Shown here: positions 7,841 through 15,660 of the stretch, one piece after another
Position numbering within the stretch: position 1 is the stretch's first letter
Layout: every line of letters starts with the position of its first letter
Assembly: GCA_036733345.1 (NCBI GenBank)
Contig: DAINAR010000041.1
Coordinates: 1-25,685, forward strand
DNA: 25,685 bases
Direction: 5' to 3'
From: JAFGMQ01 sp036733345
GTDB lineage: Bacteria > Desulfobacterota > DSM-4660 > Desulfatiglandales > Desulfatiglandaceae
The notes under the pieces: generated by a model
What the model was told of the DNA's origin: nothing
The model's database searches: none
Seen by the model: only the letters and a program-made list of their open reading frames with translations
Translations under genes and position numbers: made by a program

Positions 7841-8487
7841 ACGGCAAAAAGAATTCTTATATCCTTCGGCTGGATGCTTCCGGTGATGCTCAAGCGGCAG
7901 TAAATACCGCTGCCGGGGTTCTTCTTTCCGGGGGTATAGTATCATATCCCACCGAATCTTTTTACGGCCTTGCGGTTGATGCAACCAACGAGGAGGCTAT
8001 CAAACGTCTTTTCGGGATTAAAAGACGCGATATTGATTCTCCCGTTTTGATCCTGATTCCTTCAAAAGAAATGCTCGAGCAGTATGCAGCAGATATATCT
8101 CCTCTGGCCGCCAGACTCATGGAGGATTTCTGGCCGGGCGGCCTGACAATCATATTTAAGGCGGGGCCTAATATTTCCACATTACTGACTGCCGGTACAG
8201 GGAAGATAGGTGTCCGGCTTTCAAGCCATCCGATTGCTACCAGTCTTGCCAGGGCAGCAGGTGTGCCTATTACGGGAACAAGCGCAAATATATCCGGGGA
8301 AGCTGCATGTGTGGATGCAGAAGAGGTTTATAATGCCTTTTCAGAAGGAATTGATCTGATCCTTGACGGAGGAAAGACACAGGGAGGAAAGGGTTCGACA
8401 GTTCTGGATATCACGGAAAATTCTGCCAGGATATTAAGAGAGGGTATAGTAACGAGGGAGGATCTGAAAGGCTATTTACCCGTTTGA
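7828..8487 (+). CDS. tsaC: L-threonylcarbamoyladenylate synthase (TsaC/Sua5/YrdC family)
   Basis: A 219-residue protein of the YrdC fold. It makes threonylcarbamoyl-AMP from threonine, bicarbonate and ATP, the first step of the t6A37 tRNA modification. Seen in the sequence are YPTESFYGL (about 40-48), KRRDIDSPVLIL, FWPGGLTIIF, IGVRLSSHP and SANISGE. It lacks the extra Sua5 C-terminal domain and is slightly longer than E. coli TsaC. The likely start is a TTG at 7828 inside the end of purE, because no ATG or GTG exists in frame before the conserved region. AAGG sits about nine bases before it. The overlap indicates translational coupling with purE. Confidence 0.9.
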   Translation: MEAVNGKKNSYILRLDASGDAQAAVNTAAGVLLSGGIVSYPTESFYGLAVDATNEEAIKRLFGIKRRDIDSPVLILIPSKEMLEQYAADISPLAARLMEDFWPGGLTIIFKAGPNISTLLTAGTGKIGVRLSSHPIATSLARAAGVPITGTSANISGEAACVDAEEVYNAFSEGIDLILDGGKTQGGKGSTVLDITENSARILREGIVTREDLKGYLPV

Positions 8488-8504
8488 TGTACCAATACCC
8501 TCTT

Positions 8505-9347
8505 CTATAAAATTTCAACAACCTGCAAAGAACGCTCTTTTGTATCTAATTGGATTCCCTGGGTTTTAGCTTTTTCGGTAATTGCTTTTCCCATCAAAGC
8601 CGCACCAAGAGCTCCTGTTATAAGAGGTTCGGGCGGGACTAATATCGGGTAATCCATATAATTAGAGAGTGCTTTAACAAGCCCTATGTTTTTTGCCCCT
8701 CCTCCTGTGAGAACTATTTCCCTTTCAATATTTAGACGTCTGACCATTCTTGAGACCCTGTTGGCCAGTGATTCATGTACTCCAGCAACCAGATCATTTA
8801 CGGGCACTCCTTCCGACAACCTTGCAACAACTTCCTGCTGGGCCCATATCGTGCAGAGATTGCTTATTGAAGCAGGGTTTTTGCTTGTCAGGGATATTTC
8901 CCCCATTTTTTCAAGGTCAATCTCCAGGGTGTCGGCGATTACCTCCAGAAAACGACCGGAACCTGCAGCACACTTGTCGTTCATTACAAAATCTGTAGGT
9001 CTTCCGTCCTTATCAATCTTTATCCCTTTGCTGTCCTGTCCTCCAATATCAATAATAGTTCTTGCATCCGGGAACAAACTTACTATTCCCTTGGCATGGC
9101 AACTGATTTCAGTTACCTGTTTGTCGGCAAAAGGGACGTTGATTCTCCCATAACCTGTTGAAACAATATAGGTTATAGCCTCAAAAGGGATCCCGGCCTC
9201 TTTAAGAGCCTTTTCCATAACATTGTTGGCAAGCCTCCTTTGTTCAGCACCGGTCGGACCAATAACAGAGGCGATGATTTCATTATCGAGGATCACCGCC
9301 TTTGTCATGGTTGATCCAATATCAATACCTGCAAAGTATTCAGTCAT
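8505..9347 (-). CDS. BadF/BadG/BcrA/BcrD-family ATPase, aryl-CoA reductase electron activator subunit
   Basis: A 280-residue ASKHA-fold ATPase. The phosphate loops DIGSTMTK (9-16), DIGGQDSK (100-107) and GGGAKN (215-220) are all canonical. Cys126 in NDKCAAGSG and Cys165 in NLCTIWAQ are at the places where two identical or related subunits share one [4Fe-4S] cluster. Such proteins hydrolyse ATP to push an electron to the catalytic subunits at very low potential. The start at 9347 is preferred over 9401 because the longer form would run 41 bases into the upstream gene. It is 13 bases downstream of the 465-residue subunit gene, so it shares that operon. Whether it is BcrA/BzdP- or BcrD-type cannot be settled by eye. 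Confidence 0.88.
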   Translation of the reverse strand: MTEYFAGIDIGSTMTKAVILDNEIIASVIGPTGAEQRRLANNVMEKALKEAGIPFEAITYIVSTGYGRINVPFADKQVTEISCHAKGIVSLFPDARTIIDIGGQDSKGIKIDKDGRPTDFVMNDKCAAGSGRFLEVIADTLEIDLEKMGEISLTSKNPASISNLCTIWAQQEVVARLSEGVPVNDLVAGVHESLANRVSRMVRRLNIEREIVLTGGGAKNIGLVKALSNYMDYPILVPPEPLITGALGAALMGKAITEKAKTQGIQLDTKERSLQVVEIL

Positions 9348-9360
9348 ATCATCTACAGGG

Positions 9361-10758
9361 CTAAACGGCCTTACTCTGTCGAACGGATTCAAGGGTTTCA
9401 ATAAAAGCGTCTATTCTGTTCCTGGTATCAACCTCTGAATAGGTGCTTATGTCAATAATATCGCTCTCAAGAATCAGGGAAGGCAGCTCCCTGTTTTCTA
9501 CAGTTTTTTCACCACCCTTGCCCAGCGTCAAGACAGGGATAGGTTTATAAATCTTTGCCAGCTGATTTAACTGCCATATAAGGCCTACATGCCAGGTTCT
9601 GCATGAAAATGCCTCATGCATTACGATTCCGTCGATTTTGTATTCCTCAATCCAGTTAATCAGTCGTTCCACATCAGGTTCAGATCCAGGACGCTTTCTT
9701 GCCTTGTCATACCAGAATGTCCAGTATCCCAGCCATTTCCATGCAAGGCGTTCAATCGGGTCTTTAGTTTCAGGCAGGTCCATTTCATTCAAGGGTGCCA
9801 CCATTCGATAAGTGGTCTCAACTGGAAATACAGCCCCTTTGCTGTTAAAGTAATTGAAATCGCCAAGTGCAAACCAGGATGGCAGTCCGCCTCCCCACAT
9901 AAGCCTGTACTTTTCATCTTCGACTTCGCCTTCCTTTTTGGCGATTTTCTCTTCAAGCTCTTTTTTCAAATTGAAGAAGAAATCATACGCCTCCTGGCTG
10001 GCCATCCTGAAACACATGGGAACCATGGTATTCATTGCATCACCCGTACCCATTACGGAAGGTACTGAAGCCCTCAACTTGTAAGTTTCGTCAATAAGAT
10101 TCCAGGTGCGGTCACTCAGGTCGACCAATTCGGTAAGTCGATCATAATCCATTTTGTTTCCGGTCTGCTCTTCAACAAACTTTACAAACCCGCGCAGTTC
10201 CTTGACAATATATTTATGGTAATAGCCCCATACATCCCTGTGATCTCTTTTGGGATCAAAAAGCGGATAAGGCATATCAATATTATAAATAGGGACATCA
10301 GGCATATATAACTGGCTTGCCTGATACCATTTTGCCCTCGGGTCACACAAAATCTGGCCGGTGGATACCATAAAATCAGGTTTTACCTGGCCACCCCAGG
10401 GTGGGTTAGGCGGCATTTCTCCTATTTCTTCTCTCCATTGATCAAAACCAATACCGCAGAGAGCATAAGTACAAAGAGACCTTGAGAGACCCAGTGATTC
10501 CGCTCTCTGAAGGAATCTCTCGGCGTCTCTTATCGCACCGCAGATTCCTGCAAAGTTTTCTGTCCATAATGGCAGAACATCAAGTGCAGCCAGAATTTCT
10601 TCATGGTGACAGACAATAAACGTAAATGCGATTTTCTGTCTGGCTTCTTCCTTTGCGCGAATAGTGCCAGCTATAAATTCTTTGACCATTGGACCGATTG
10701 AAGCTGCGGCCTGGGTCGCGGTTCTTCTTTTTTTATGTTTTTTCTTTTCTTCAGACAT
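9361..10758 (-). CDS. Benzoyl-CoA reductase subunit B-like (2-hydroxyacyl-CoA dehydratase D family)
   Basis: A 465-residue member of the HgdB/BcrB/BcrC superfamily. Candidate iron-sulfur cysteines are Cys96 (LCTYAL), Cys138 (LCDPRAKWY) and Cys386 (FSCRTWHVG). The size fits the large catalytic subunit (BcrB/BzdO, about 440-450 aa). The lysine-rich first 12 residues are an extension. With the neighbouring 386-residue subunit it should form the reductase core, which accepts electrons from the ATPase subunits. The start is well supported by GGAGGG nine bases upstream. A 2-hydroxyacyl-CoA dehydratase is the main alternative, but those normally have one activator, not two. Substrate unproven. Confidence 0.82.
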   Translation of the reverse strand: MSEEKKKHKKRRTATQAAASIGPMVKEFIAGTIRAKEEARQKIAFTFIVCHHEEILAALDVLPLWTENFAGICGAIRDAERFLQRAESLGLSRSLCTYALCGIGFDQWREEIGEMPPNPPWGGQVKPDFMVSTGQILCDPRAKWYQASQLYMPDVPIYNIDMPYPLFDPKRDHRDVWGYYHKYIVKELRGFVKFVEEQTGNKMDYDRLTELVDLSDRTWNLIDETYKLRASVPSVMGTGDAMNTMVPMCFRMASQEAYDFFFNLKKELEEKIAKKEGEVEDEKYRLMWGGGLPSWFALGDFNYFNSKGAVFPVETTYRMVAPLNEMDLPETKDPIERLAWKWLGYWTFWYDKARKRPGSEPDVERLINWIEEYKIDGIVMHEAFSCRTWHVGLIWQLNQLAKIYKPIPVLTLGKGGEKTVENRELPSLILESDIIDISTYSEVDTRNRIDAFIETLESVRQSKAV

Positions 10759-10844
10759 TGAATTAACCCTCCTTATTAGTCGTTCATTGCTTAACGTTAA
10801 ATACCTGTTCAGGTGTAACGGACAATGGGCAACTAATTGTAATA

Positions 10845-12005
10845 TTATGCAATCATTTCAAGAAAAGCCTGTATCCGTGTTTTCAGCTGGCCGATTGTTC
10901 CAGTTGTATATTCATCCTCAAGATATAGATGAGGGATATTTATCGAATTGTAATAGGCCTTGCGTGCAGGCACTTCAAAACCAAAAGGATCACAATATTT
11001 ATAAACATAAAGAATAGATCCATCAACCTTGAATTCCTTAGCAAAATAACCTATATCACCGAATCTGTTCTCCAGGTCTTTTTGAAGGTTAAGCTCCTTA
11101 TTGTCTATGTAGGTTTTGGGACAATTGACTTTGTCAAGATATCTGTGAGCCAGTGCATCTATGGGATCGCGGTCAACATCAGCATGAGGAAGGGAATCTC
11201 TTGTTCCATTACAAAGTGTGTCGGCAACCACATTCGCACCAGTATCTTCTATCAGCTTTATAAGTTCAATATTATCCAGACAGGCGCCATCAATCATTAT
11301 GCGTGGCCCTTTTTTGCGAGGTGATTCTTTTCTGTTTTTGAGCTCTTCAATAACTTCATCAAACAATGAATTTGACTCCGTGATTGGCAGGCTCGACCCT
11401 ACTGTCAGTACCTTTGCGAGTTCAACTCCGGAAATTACAGGCGGGTCTGATTTCTTAAATTCATAAAGCGCTTTTGCCTTGTCTCTGTTTTCATTATGCA
11501 GTTTAATAGCTTCAGCGATATCATTATCACTGATAGCTTTCCCGACAAATTCTCCCAGTGTTTGTCTGAAGGTATTTAAAACCTCATTAAAAAACTCAAA
11601 TGAAGATTCCTTTACAACAGATGGAATATTAACGAATTGAGAAAAAGGTAGTTCCAGTGAATACATCCAGGTGCTGTAACTTCTTGTCATGCTGTCACAG
11701 GCATGGGGTATGACTATACCATCAAGAAAATCATATCTGCCTTTTACTGACAGATCAAAACAACTCCTAACAAATGGGCATACAATTGTTTCAAGGAGGT
11801 TGTCTCCTTTGGTTATCGGTTCCCGGATATCCCCTCTTATTCTGAAGGGTACGCATCCGGCAGCAGTTATAATCTCAAGAGGAACAAAGGAGCATACCCA
11901 GCCTATGATGGTTTTTCCCTGAGCTTTAAGTTCCTTTGCCCTTGCTCCATAATCCTGGTAGTATTTTTCTACCTTGGATGAAATAATACTGTTTTTGTCA
12001 TTCAT
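10845..12005 (-). CDS. Benzoyl-CoA reductase subunit C-like (2-hydroxyacyl-CoA dehydratase D family)
   Basis: A 386-residue protein, the size of BcrC/BzdN. Family features are GWVCSFVPLEIITAAGCVPFRI (34-55), Cys76 in VCPFVRSC, Cys103 in HACDSM, Cys338 in KYCDPFGF, and the C-terminal GQLKTRIQAFLEMI. Cys76, Cys103 and Cys338 are the likely [4Fe-4S] ligands. The subunit pairs with the 465-residue subunit 86 bases downstream. AAAGGAG about eight bases before the ATG fixes the start. The order C, B, ATPase is the same as in bzdN-bzdO-bzdP type operons, as recalled from the family. Confidence 0.82.
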   Translation of the reverse strand: MNDKNSIISSKVEKYYQDYGARAKELKAQGKTIIGWVCSFVPLEIITAAGCVPFRIRGDIREPITKGDNLLETIVCPFVRSCFDLSVKGRYDFLDGIVIPHACDSMTRSYSTWMYSLELPFSQFVNIPSVVKESSFEFFNEVLNTFRQTLGEFVGKAISDNDIAEAIKLHNENRDKAKALYEFKKSDPPVISGVELAKVLTVGSSLPITESNSLFDEVIEELKNRKESPRKKGPRIMIDGACLDNIELIKLIEDTGANVVADTLCNGTRDSLPHADVDRDPIDALAHRYLDKVNCPKTYIDNKELNLQKDLENRFGDIGYFAKEFKVDGSILYVYKYCDPFGFEVPARKAYYNSINIPHLYLEDEYTTGTIGQLKTRIQAFLEMIA

Positions 12006-12442
12006 CAGTTTATCTCCTTTTGAAATTCTAAAGAATATGATAAAGGTCAGATGGTTGTTTATATATCTCGTTGTCGCTTGGATGTACCTTAGTCAGAATT
12101 GGTATCAACCAAATATTTTGTCAAGAGATCAGCCTGCCTGGACCAACCAAGACAAGGCAGGCAGGTATAGGTTAGATTTAATAATATTACCCTTTTATGT
12201 CAGGGTAATAAGCCCTTCACCAGTAACTTTCCCTAATTCCATTCACTGACTGCGTAGATTAGGATATTGATCCATGAATATCAACAAAAATATCCACATT
12301 GCTGCCACATTACTGTATTTAGGTTATGTGTCATCCTGTTTTGCGATTCTTTTCTCTGCAGGCATATTGGCTGCAGTTTTAGAACAGAATGATCCGAACA
12401 GGATTAAGGGAAATAATATTGAATCGCAGTCAATGTTTCTGT
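12006..12442. other. Long leader or spacer inside the aryl-CoA reductase cluster
   Basis: These 437 bases separate the atypical ATPase gene from the BcrC-like gene, all on the minus strand. The spacer holds an inverted repeat ATTACCC/GGGTAAT (12186-12209, 10-base loop) and a palindrome CCTGCCT/AGGCAGG (about 12133-12161). There is no obvious terminator T-run on the minus strand. A promoter for the three downstream genes may lie here, but none could be assigned. Confidence 0.5.
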
Positions 12443-13222
12443 TTATGCCCCTGCCTTTTCCGAGGCAACAATAGCAGCGCCAAGGGCAGCGGTCATATGG
12501 GGTTCCGGAGGAACAATAATCCTATAGCCTGCAGTATCTTCCATTGCTTTTATAAGCCCCGTGTCACGTGCTCCTCCTCCTACAAGGGCCAGGTCTTTTT
12601 CAATTCTTATCCTCTCGAGCAAACTGTTCAGCTGGGCTGCAAGGGCTCTGTGGATACCAGCTAAAAGGTCTTCCTTTGCCACGCCTTCTGCAATTCGGGA
12701 TACTGCCTCGGATTCCGCAAAGACAACACACCCGGTGCTGAATTCCACCATGTTTTTTGATTTTAATGAAAGCTCACCAATATCTTCTACCTTAACATGC
12801 AGTACCTTTGCAATAACCTGCAGGATTCTCCCGCTTCCTCCGGCACATTTTCCGCTTAAAAGGAAATTTGTCAGACTCCCTTCCCCGTCAATTCTAAACG
12901 CCTTACTGTAGAGATCACCTACGTCAACCAGAGTCCTTACTGAAGGGAAAGCAGAAAAAACGCCTCTCCCATGGCAGGAAATATCAGTCATTAGGCTGTC
13001 AGCAAAGGGCACATTTTTTGAACCATACCCGGTGGCGATCGTATATGAAATATCTTCAGGAGACAGTTTTGCCATCTCCAGAAGTTTTTCTCTTACTCTA
13101 TTTGCCGTAAGTTTGAAATCACCGCCCGAAGGCATAACGTGAGAAACGAGGACCTTTTTGTCAAAAAGAATTATGCCTTTAGAAAAGGCGGACCCAATAT
13201 CAATTCCAAGTGCATACACCAT
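12443..13222 (-). CDS. BadF/BadG/BcrA/BcrD-family ATPase with an atypical nucleotide-binding loop
   Basis: A 259-residue paralogue of the ATPase at 8505-9347. DIGSAFSK (8-15), GGGARD (215-220), Cys126 (SGKCAGGSG) and Cys165 (STGCVVFAES) align at the same residue numbers. The second loop, usually DIGGQDSK, reads DVGDLYSK (100-107), so the Gln and Asp that normally contact nucleotide or metal are Leu and Tyr. The ATG at 13222 is preferred: GGAG lies 11 bases upstream, while the GTG at 13234 overlaps that site. The two ATPases could form a heterodimer, as BcrA-BcrD do, with unequal active sites. It is separated from the rest of the cluster by 437 bases. Confidence 0.85.
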   Translation of the reverse strand: MVYALGIDIGSAFSKGIILFDKKVLVSHVMPSGGDFKLTANRVREKLLEMAKLSPEDISYTIATGYGSKNVPFADSLMTDISCHGRGVFSAFPSVRTLVDVGDLYSKAFRIDGEGSLTNFLLSGKCAGGSGRILQVIAKVLHVKVEDIGELSLKSKNMVEFSTGCVVFAESEAVSRIAEGVAKEDLLAGIHRALAAQLNSLLERIRIEKDLALVGGGARDTGLIKAMEDTAGYRIIVPPEPHMTAALGAAIVASEKAGA

Positions 13223-13440
13223 CAGGCTTATCACTCCTATATCATTATTCCGGTTTCAGCTATTTTATTTTGTTTTCTAAAAAAGTATTTGTCTTGTAAG
13301 CATACTATCCATTGTGTTTTTCTTGTCAACCATAAATAGACCCCCCTGATTCACCATCAAGGCATCATCTGCGGTGTTACCTTCCCGCCAAAACACTGGC
13401 GGATAAACGTTCGCTCTTCCTTATGCAGAAGGCCATTTTA

Positions 13441-14928
13441 TTAAAAGGTGTCTGCAGAATCCTGCTTTTGAACTGATATATTTTCACTCGCAGGGAGGAA
13501 AAAATAAAAAGTTGTCCCGGTTCCAACTCTGGATCTTACTCCAATATTGCCTCTATGTTTTTTTATTATTGAATAACATATTGAAAGGCTCATGCCCATG
13601 CCCTTCTGGTTTCCCATATCTTTAGAAGAAAAATAGGGATCAAAGATATTTTCAATAATTTCCTCAGGTATACCGATACCATTATCCTCAACAGACACTT
13701 TTACGTATTTTCCTGCGCTTATCTGATACTGATTTAAAGGAGTGATGATAATATTTTCAGCCATTATTCTTATCACGCCCTCTTCCTTAATGGCCTCTTT
13801 TGCATTACTTATAAGACTGTACATGACCTGGTTGATTTGTAACTCATCAAAATTAGCTGGCCAGAGGTCATCAGGGAGAGATACCTCTACCCTTTTATTT
13901 GAATCGGATGAAAAATTCTGTTTAATATTTTGCATGGTTTTCCTAAGAGAACCTGTTTCTTTAATCGGATTACCTCCTTTTGAAAAGGTCAATAAAAGGC
14001 GTGCCAGTTCAGATGAGCGCGTGGATGCCTCCAGGGCATCAGAAAGACATCTGTCAATCAAACTCCCCGGTGTTACATACATCTTTGCGTAATCAATATT
14101 GCCAAGAATAACTGAAAGCAGGTTGTTAAAGTCATGTGCCATGCCTCCGGCAAGCACTCCTATTGCTTCGAGCTTTTTTGCTTTCAGCAACTCTTCCTGC
14201 ATATGTTTTCTCTCAGTAATATCCCTCACGGATTCAATTGCGCCTACGATATTATTATTTAGATCAAATATCTTGCTTGCCTTTGCCCAGAGAGTTCTTT
14301 TCTGTCCATTTATTACAAGGTCGACCGAATCAACAATTAGGCAGTCATTTTCTTTTCGAATAAATGAATAATATTTTGCTGTCCCGTCATTATATTTGAG
14401 TGCCAGATCAATCAATAAAGGCCGTCTGGTCTGATAAAAGGGGAGCGAGTATTCATAATTTCCCTTGCCCAGCATGTTCTGGGATTTGATGCCGCTCATT
14501 TCTTCAATTGCCCTGTTCCATACAATAATATTTCCTTTGATGTCTATCGCAAAGGTCGGGTCCGGCAAAAAGTTGATGACCTCCTTTATCAGTCTTTCTG
14601 ATTCCAGCAATTCTCTTTCAGCCTCCTGTCGGAGGTAAATATTCCTGAAGATGATTGATAAGGCTACAAGCCAGACTGCGAGAACAATAAGCGATTCTAA
14701 TACTGCTTCCTGCCAGTTGAAGGGGGTGGTTGCGGATGTAAAGAGTAAGCGCGGAAAATCAAATATTTCATCCAGCCATAAAAGGATGAAAAGCACTATA
14801 AGTGCTGAGGTGGCTGGAATCATTATTTCTTTACTGTAAACTCCAGCTTTTATTATTTTCCTGAGGAGGCTTGTTATTGATAATCCATCAGTTTTACGTC
14901 CCGCGTGCCTTTTTCCTTTCCTGTCCAT
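13441..14928 (-). CDS. Membrane PAS-domain sensor histidine kinase (orphan)
   Basis: A 495-residue two-component kinase. Two membrane segments lie at about 35-55 and 78-98 with a short loop between, then a PAS domain at about 110-240 (FAIDIKGNIIVWNRA). The HisKA phospho-acceptor is His265 in AHDFNNLL, as in NtrB-like kinases. The ATP-binding domain has the N box around Asn375, the G1 box DNGIGIP (415-421), the F box FDPYF (429-433) and the GMGMSL lid. It senses through the PAS domain or membrane part and phosphorylates a response regulator in trans. No response regulator is in the window. GAGGG upstream of the ATG supports the start. Confidence 0.92.
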   Translation of the reverse strand: MDRKGKRHAGRKTDGLSITSLLRKIIKAGVYSKEIMIPATSALIVLFILLWLDEIFDFPRLLFTSATTPFNWQEAVLESLIVLAVWLVALSIIFRNIYLRQEAERELLESERLIKEVINFLPDPTFAIDIKGNIIVWNRAIEEMSGIKSQNMLGKGNYEYSLPFYQTRRPLLIDLALKYNDGTAKYYSFIRKENDCLIVDSVDLVINGQKRTLWAKASKIFDLNNNIVGAIESVRDITERKHMQEELLKAKKLEAIGVLAGGMAHDFNNLLSVILGNIDYAKMYVTPGSLIDRCLSDALEASTRSSELARLLLTFSKGGNPIKETGSLRKTMQNIKQNFSSDSNKRVEVSLPDDLWPANFDELQINQVMYSLISNAKEAIKEEGVIRIMAENIIITPLNQYQISAGKYVKVSVEDNGIGIPEEIIENIFDPYFSSKDMGNQKGMGMSLSICYSIIKKHRGNIGVRSRVGTGTTFYFFLPASENISVQKQDSADTF

Positions 14929-15086
14929 GAGAAAACCCTCACCTGGTTTGGAAAAGATGCTGGATCATATTCTCAACTATTCCAGTTAAATCTAAAACAG
15001 GCTAAACGTCAATGAGTTTTTATTGAAAAAATAAAGCCTCAAGGCCTTAAATATCATTAGCTTGGTAAAAATGACATGACACCAGT

Positions 15087-15114
15087 TATAAGTGGTTCAT
15101 CCGGTTAATGAGTA
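15087..15114. repeat. Inverted repeat, left copy (partner 15551-15577)
   Basis: GTTCATCCGGTTAATGAGTA and a flanking TATAAG occur here, and their reverse complement occurs at 15551-15577 with one substitution in this core and one inserted base in the flank. A shorter, degenerate direct copy at about 15040-15065 could pair locally with this one to form a hairpin. Confidence 0.75.
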
Positions 15115-15283
15115 CTCTTTGATCTGCTAAGGGATTCGAAGATGCTAATAAATACTATATCTTTTGCTATGGATTTAGGCTTTCAAGTTTGTGTTGTATT
15201 TGACTAAAATGCCATCAGAGCCGTCATACCGGCCCCGCATCAAATGCGGAGCAAATTACAACCGGCATCTATTACCTTTATGT

Positions 15284-15376
15284 CGTCATACCGGACTTGA
15301 TCCGGTATCCAGTCCAGCATAGGCGGTAATCAACCAATTACATAACAACTGGACTCCGGTTTGCACCGGAGTGACG
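15284..15376. repeat. Paired-hairpin repeat element, copy 2
   Basis: Same plan as 6062-6141: CGTCA start, hairpin TACCGGA/TCCGGTA (15289-15307), CCAG, spacer, CTGG, hairpin ACTCCGGT-TTGC-ACCGGAGT (15353-15372) and TGACG end. The right halves of the two copies are nearly identical; the left stems differ in sequence but keep base pairing. Confidence 0.8.
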
Positions 15377-15550
15377 GAGCAAAAACGGATTCCGTGTTCC
15401 CGAGTCAAGCCCGGGACAGGCTCAGCTCCTCTTGCACGGAAGTTTACCTGCCTGTATTTATGGCAGGTTTACAAGCCCAGTCTGGGACGTGGTGGAATTT
15501 GTATATGGCCTTGAATGCCATCCAAATAGTCACCGTTTCAAGGCTGTAAA

Positions 15551-15577
15551 TACTCATTAGCCGGATGAACCTTATAA
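15551..15577. repeat. Inverted repeat, right copy (partner 15087-15114)
   Basis: TACTCATTAGCCGGATGAAC followed by CTTATAA. It is the reverse complement of the left copy apart from one substitution in the core and a single-base insertion in the flank. Confidence 0.75.
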
Positions 15578-15660
15578 GTAAAGCAGCGACATGGAGGGAA
15601 AGATCTGTCACAAACACATACGGACAAGTCTTAAGTTTTGTAATAACATAAGGAATTGTA

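Larger units (their letters stand above)
14929..15660. other. 732-bp non-coding mosaic of palindromic repeats
   Basis: No gene was found on either strand. The stretch carries an inverted-repeat pair (15087-15114 and 15551-15577), a partial hairpin element (about 15231-15260), a complete paired-hairpin element (15284-15376), a TCCCG/CGGGA hairpin (15398-15416) and ACCTGCC/GGCAGGT (15446-15468). It separates the histidine kinase promoter side from the end of the DMT exporter gene. Confidence 0.75.

Noticed and set aside
8686..9153. Long plus-strand frames opposite the ATPase gene
   Set aside because: The minus-strand frame has clear ATPase motifs; the opposite frame has none and is a shadow.
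12274..12474. A 66-residue plus-strand frame with a hydrophobic segment and a fair AGGA ribosome site
   Set aside because: It lies antisense inside a minus-strand gene cluster, overlaps the end of the ATPase gene and resembles no known protein.
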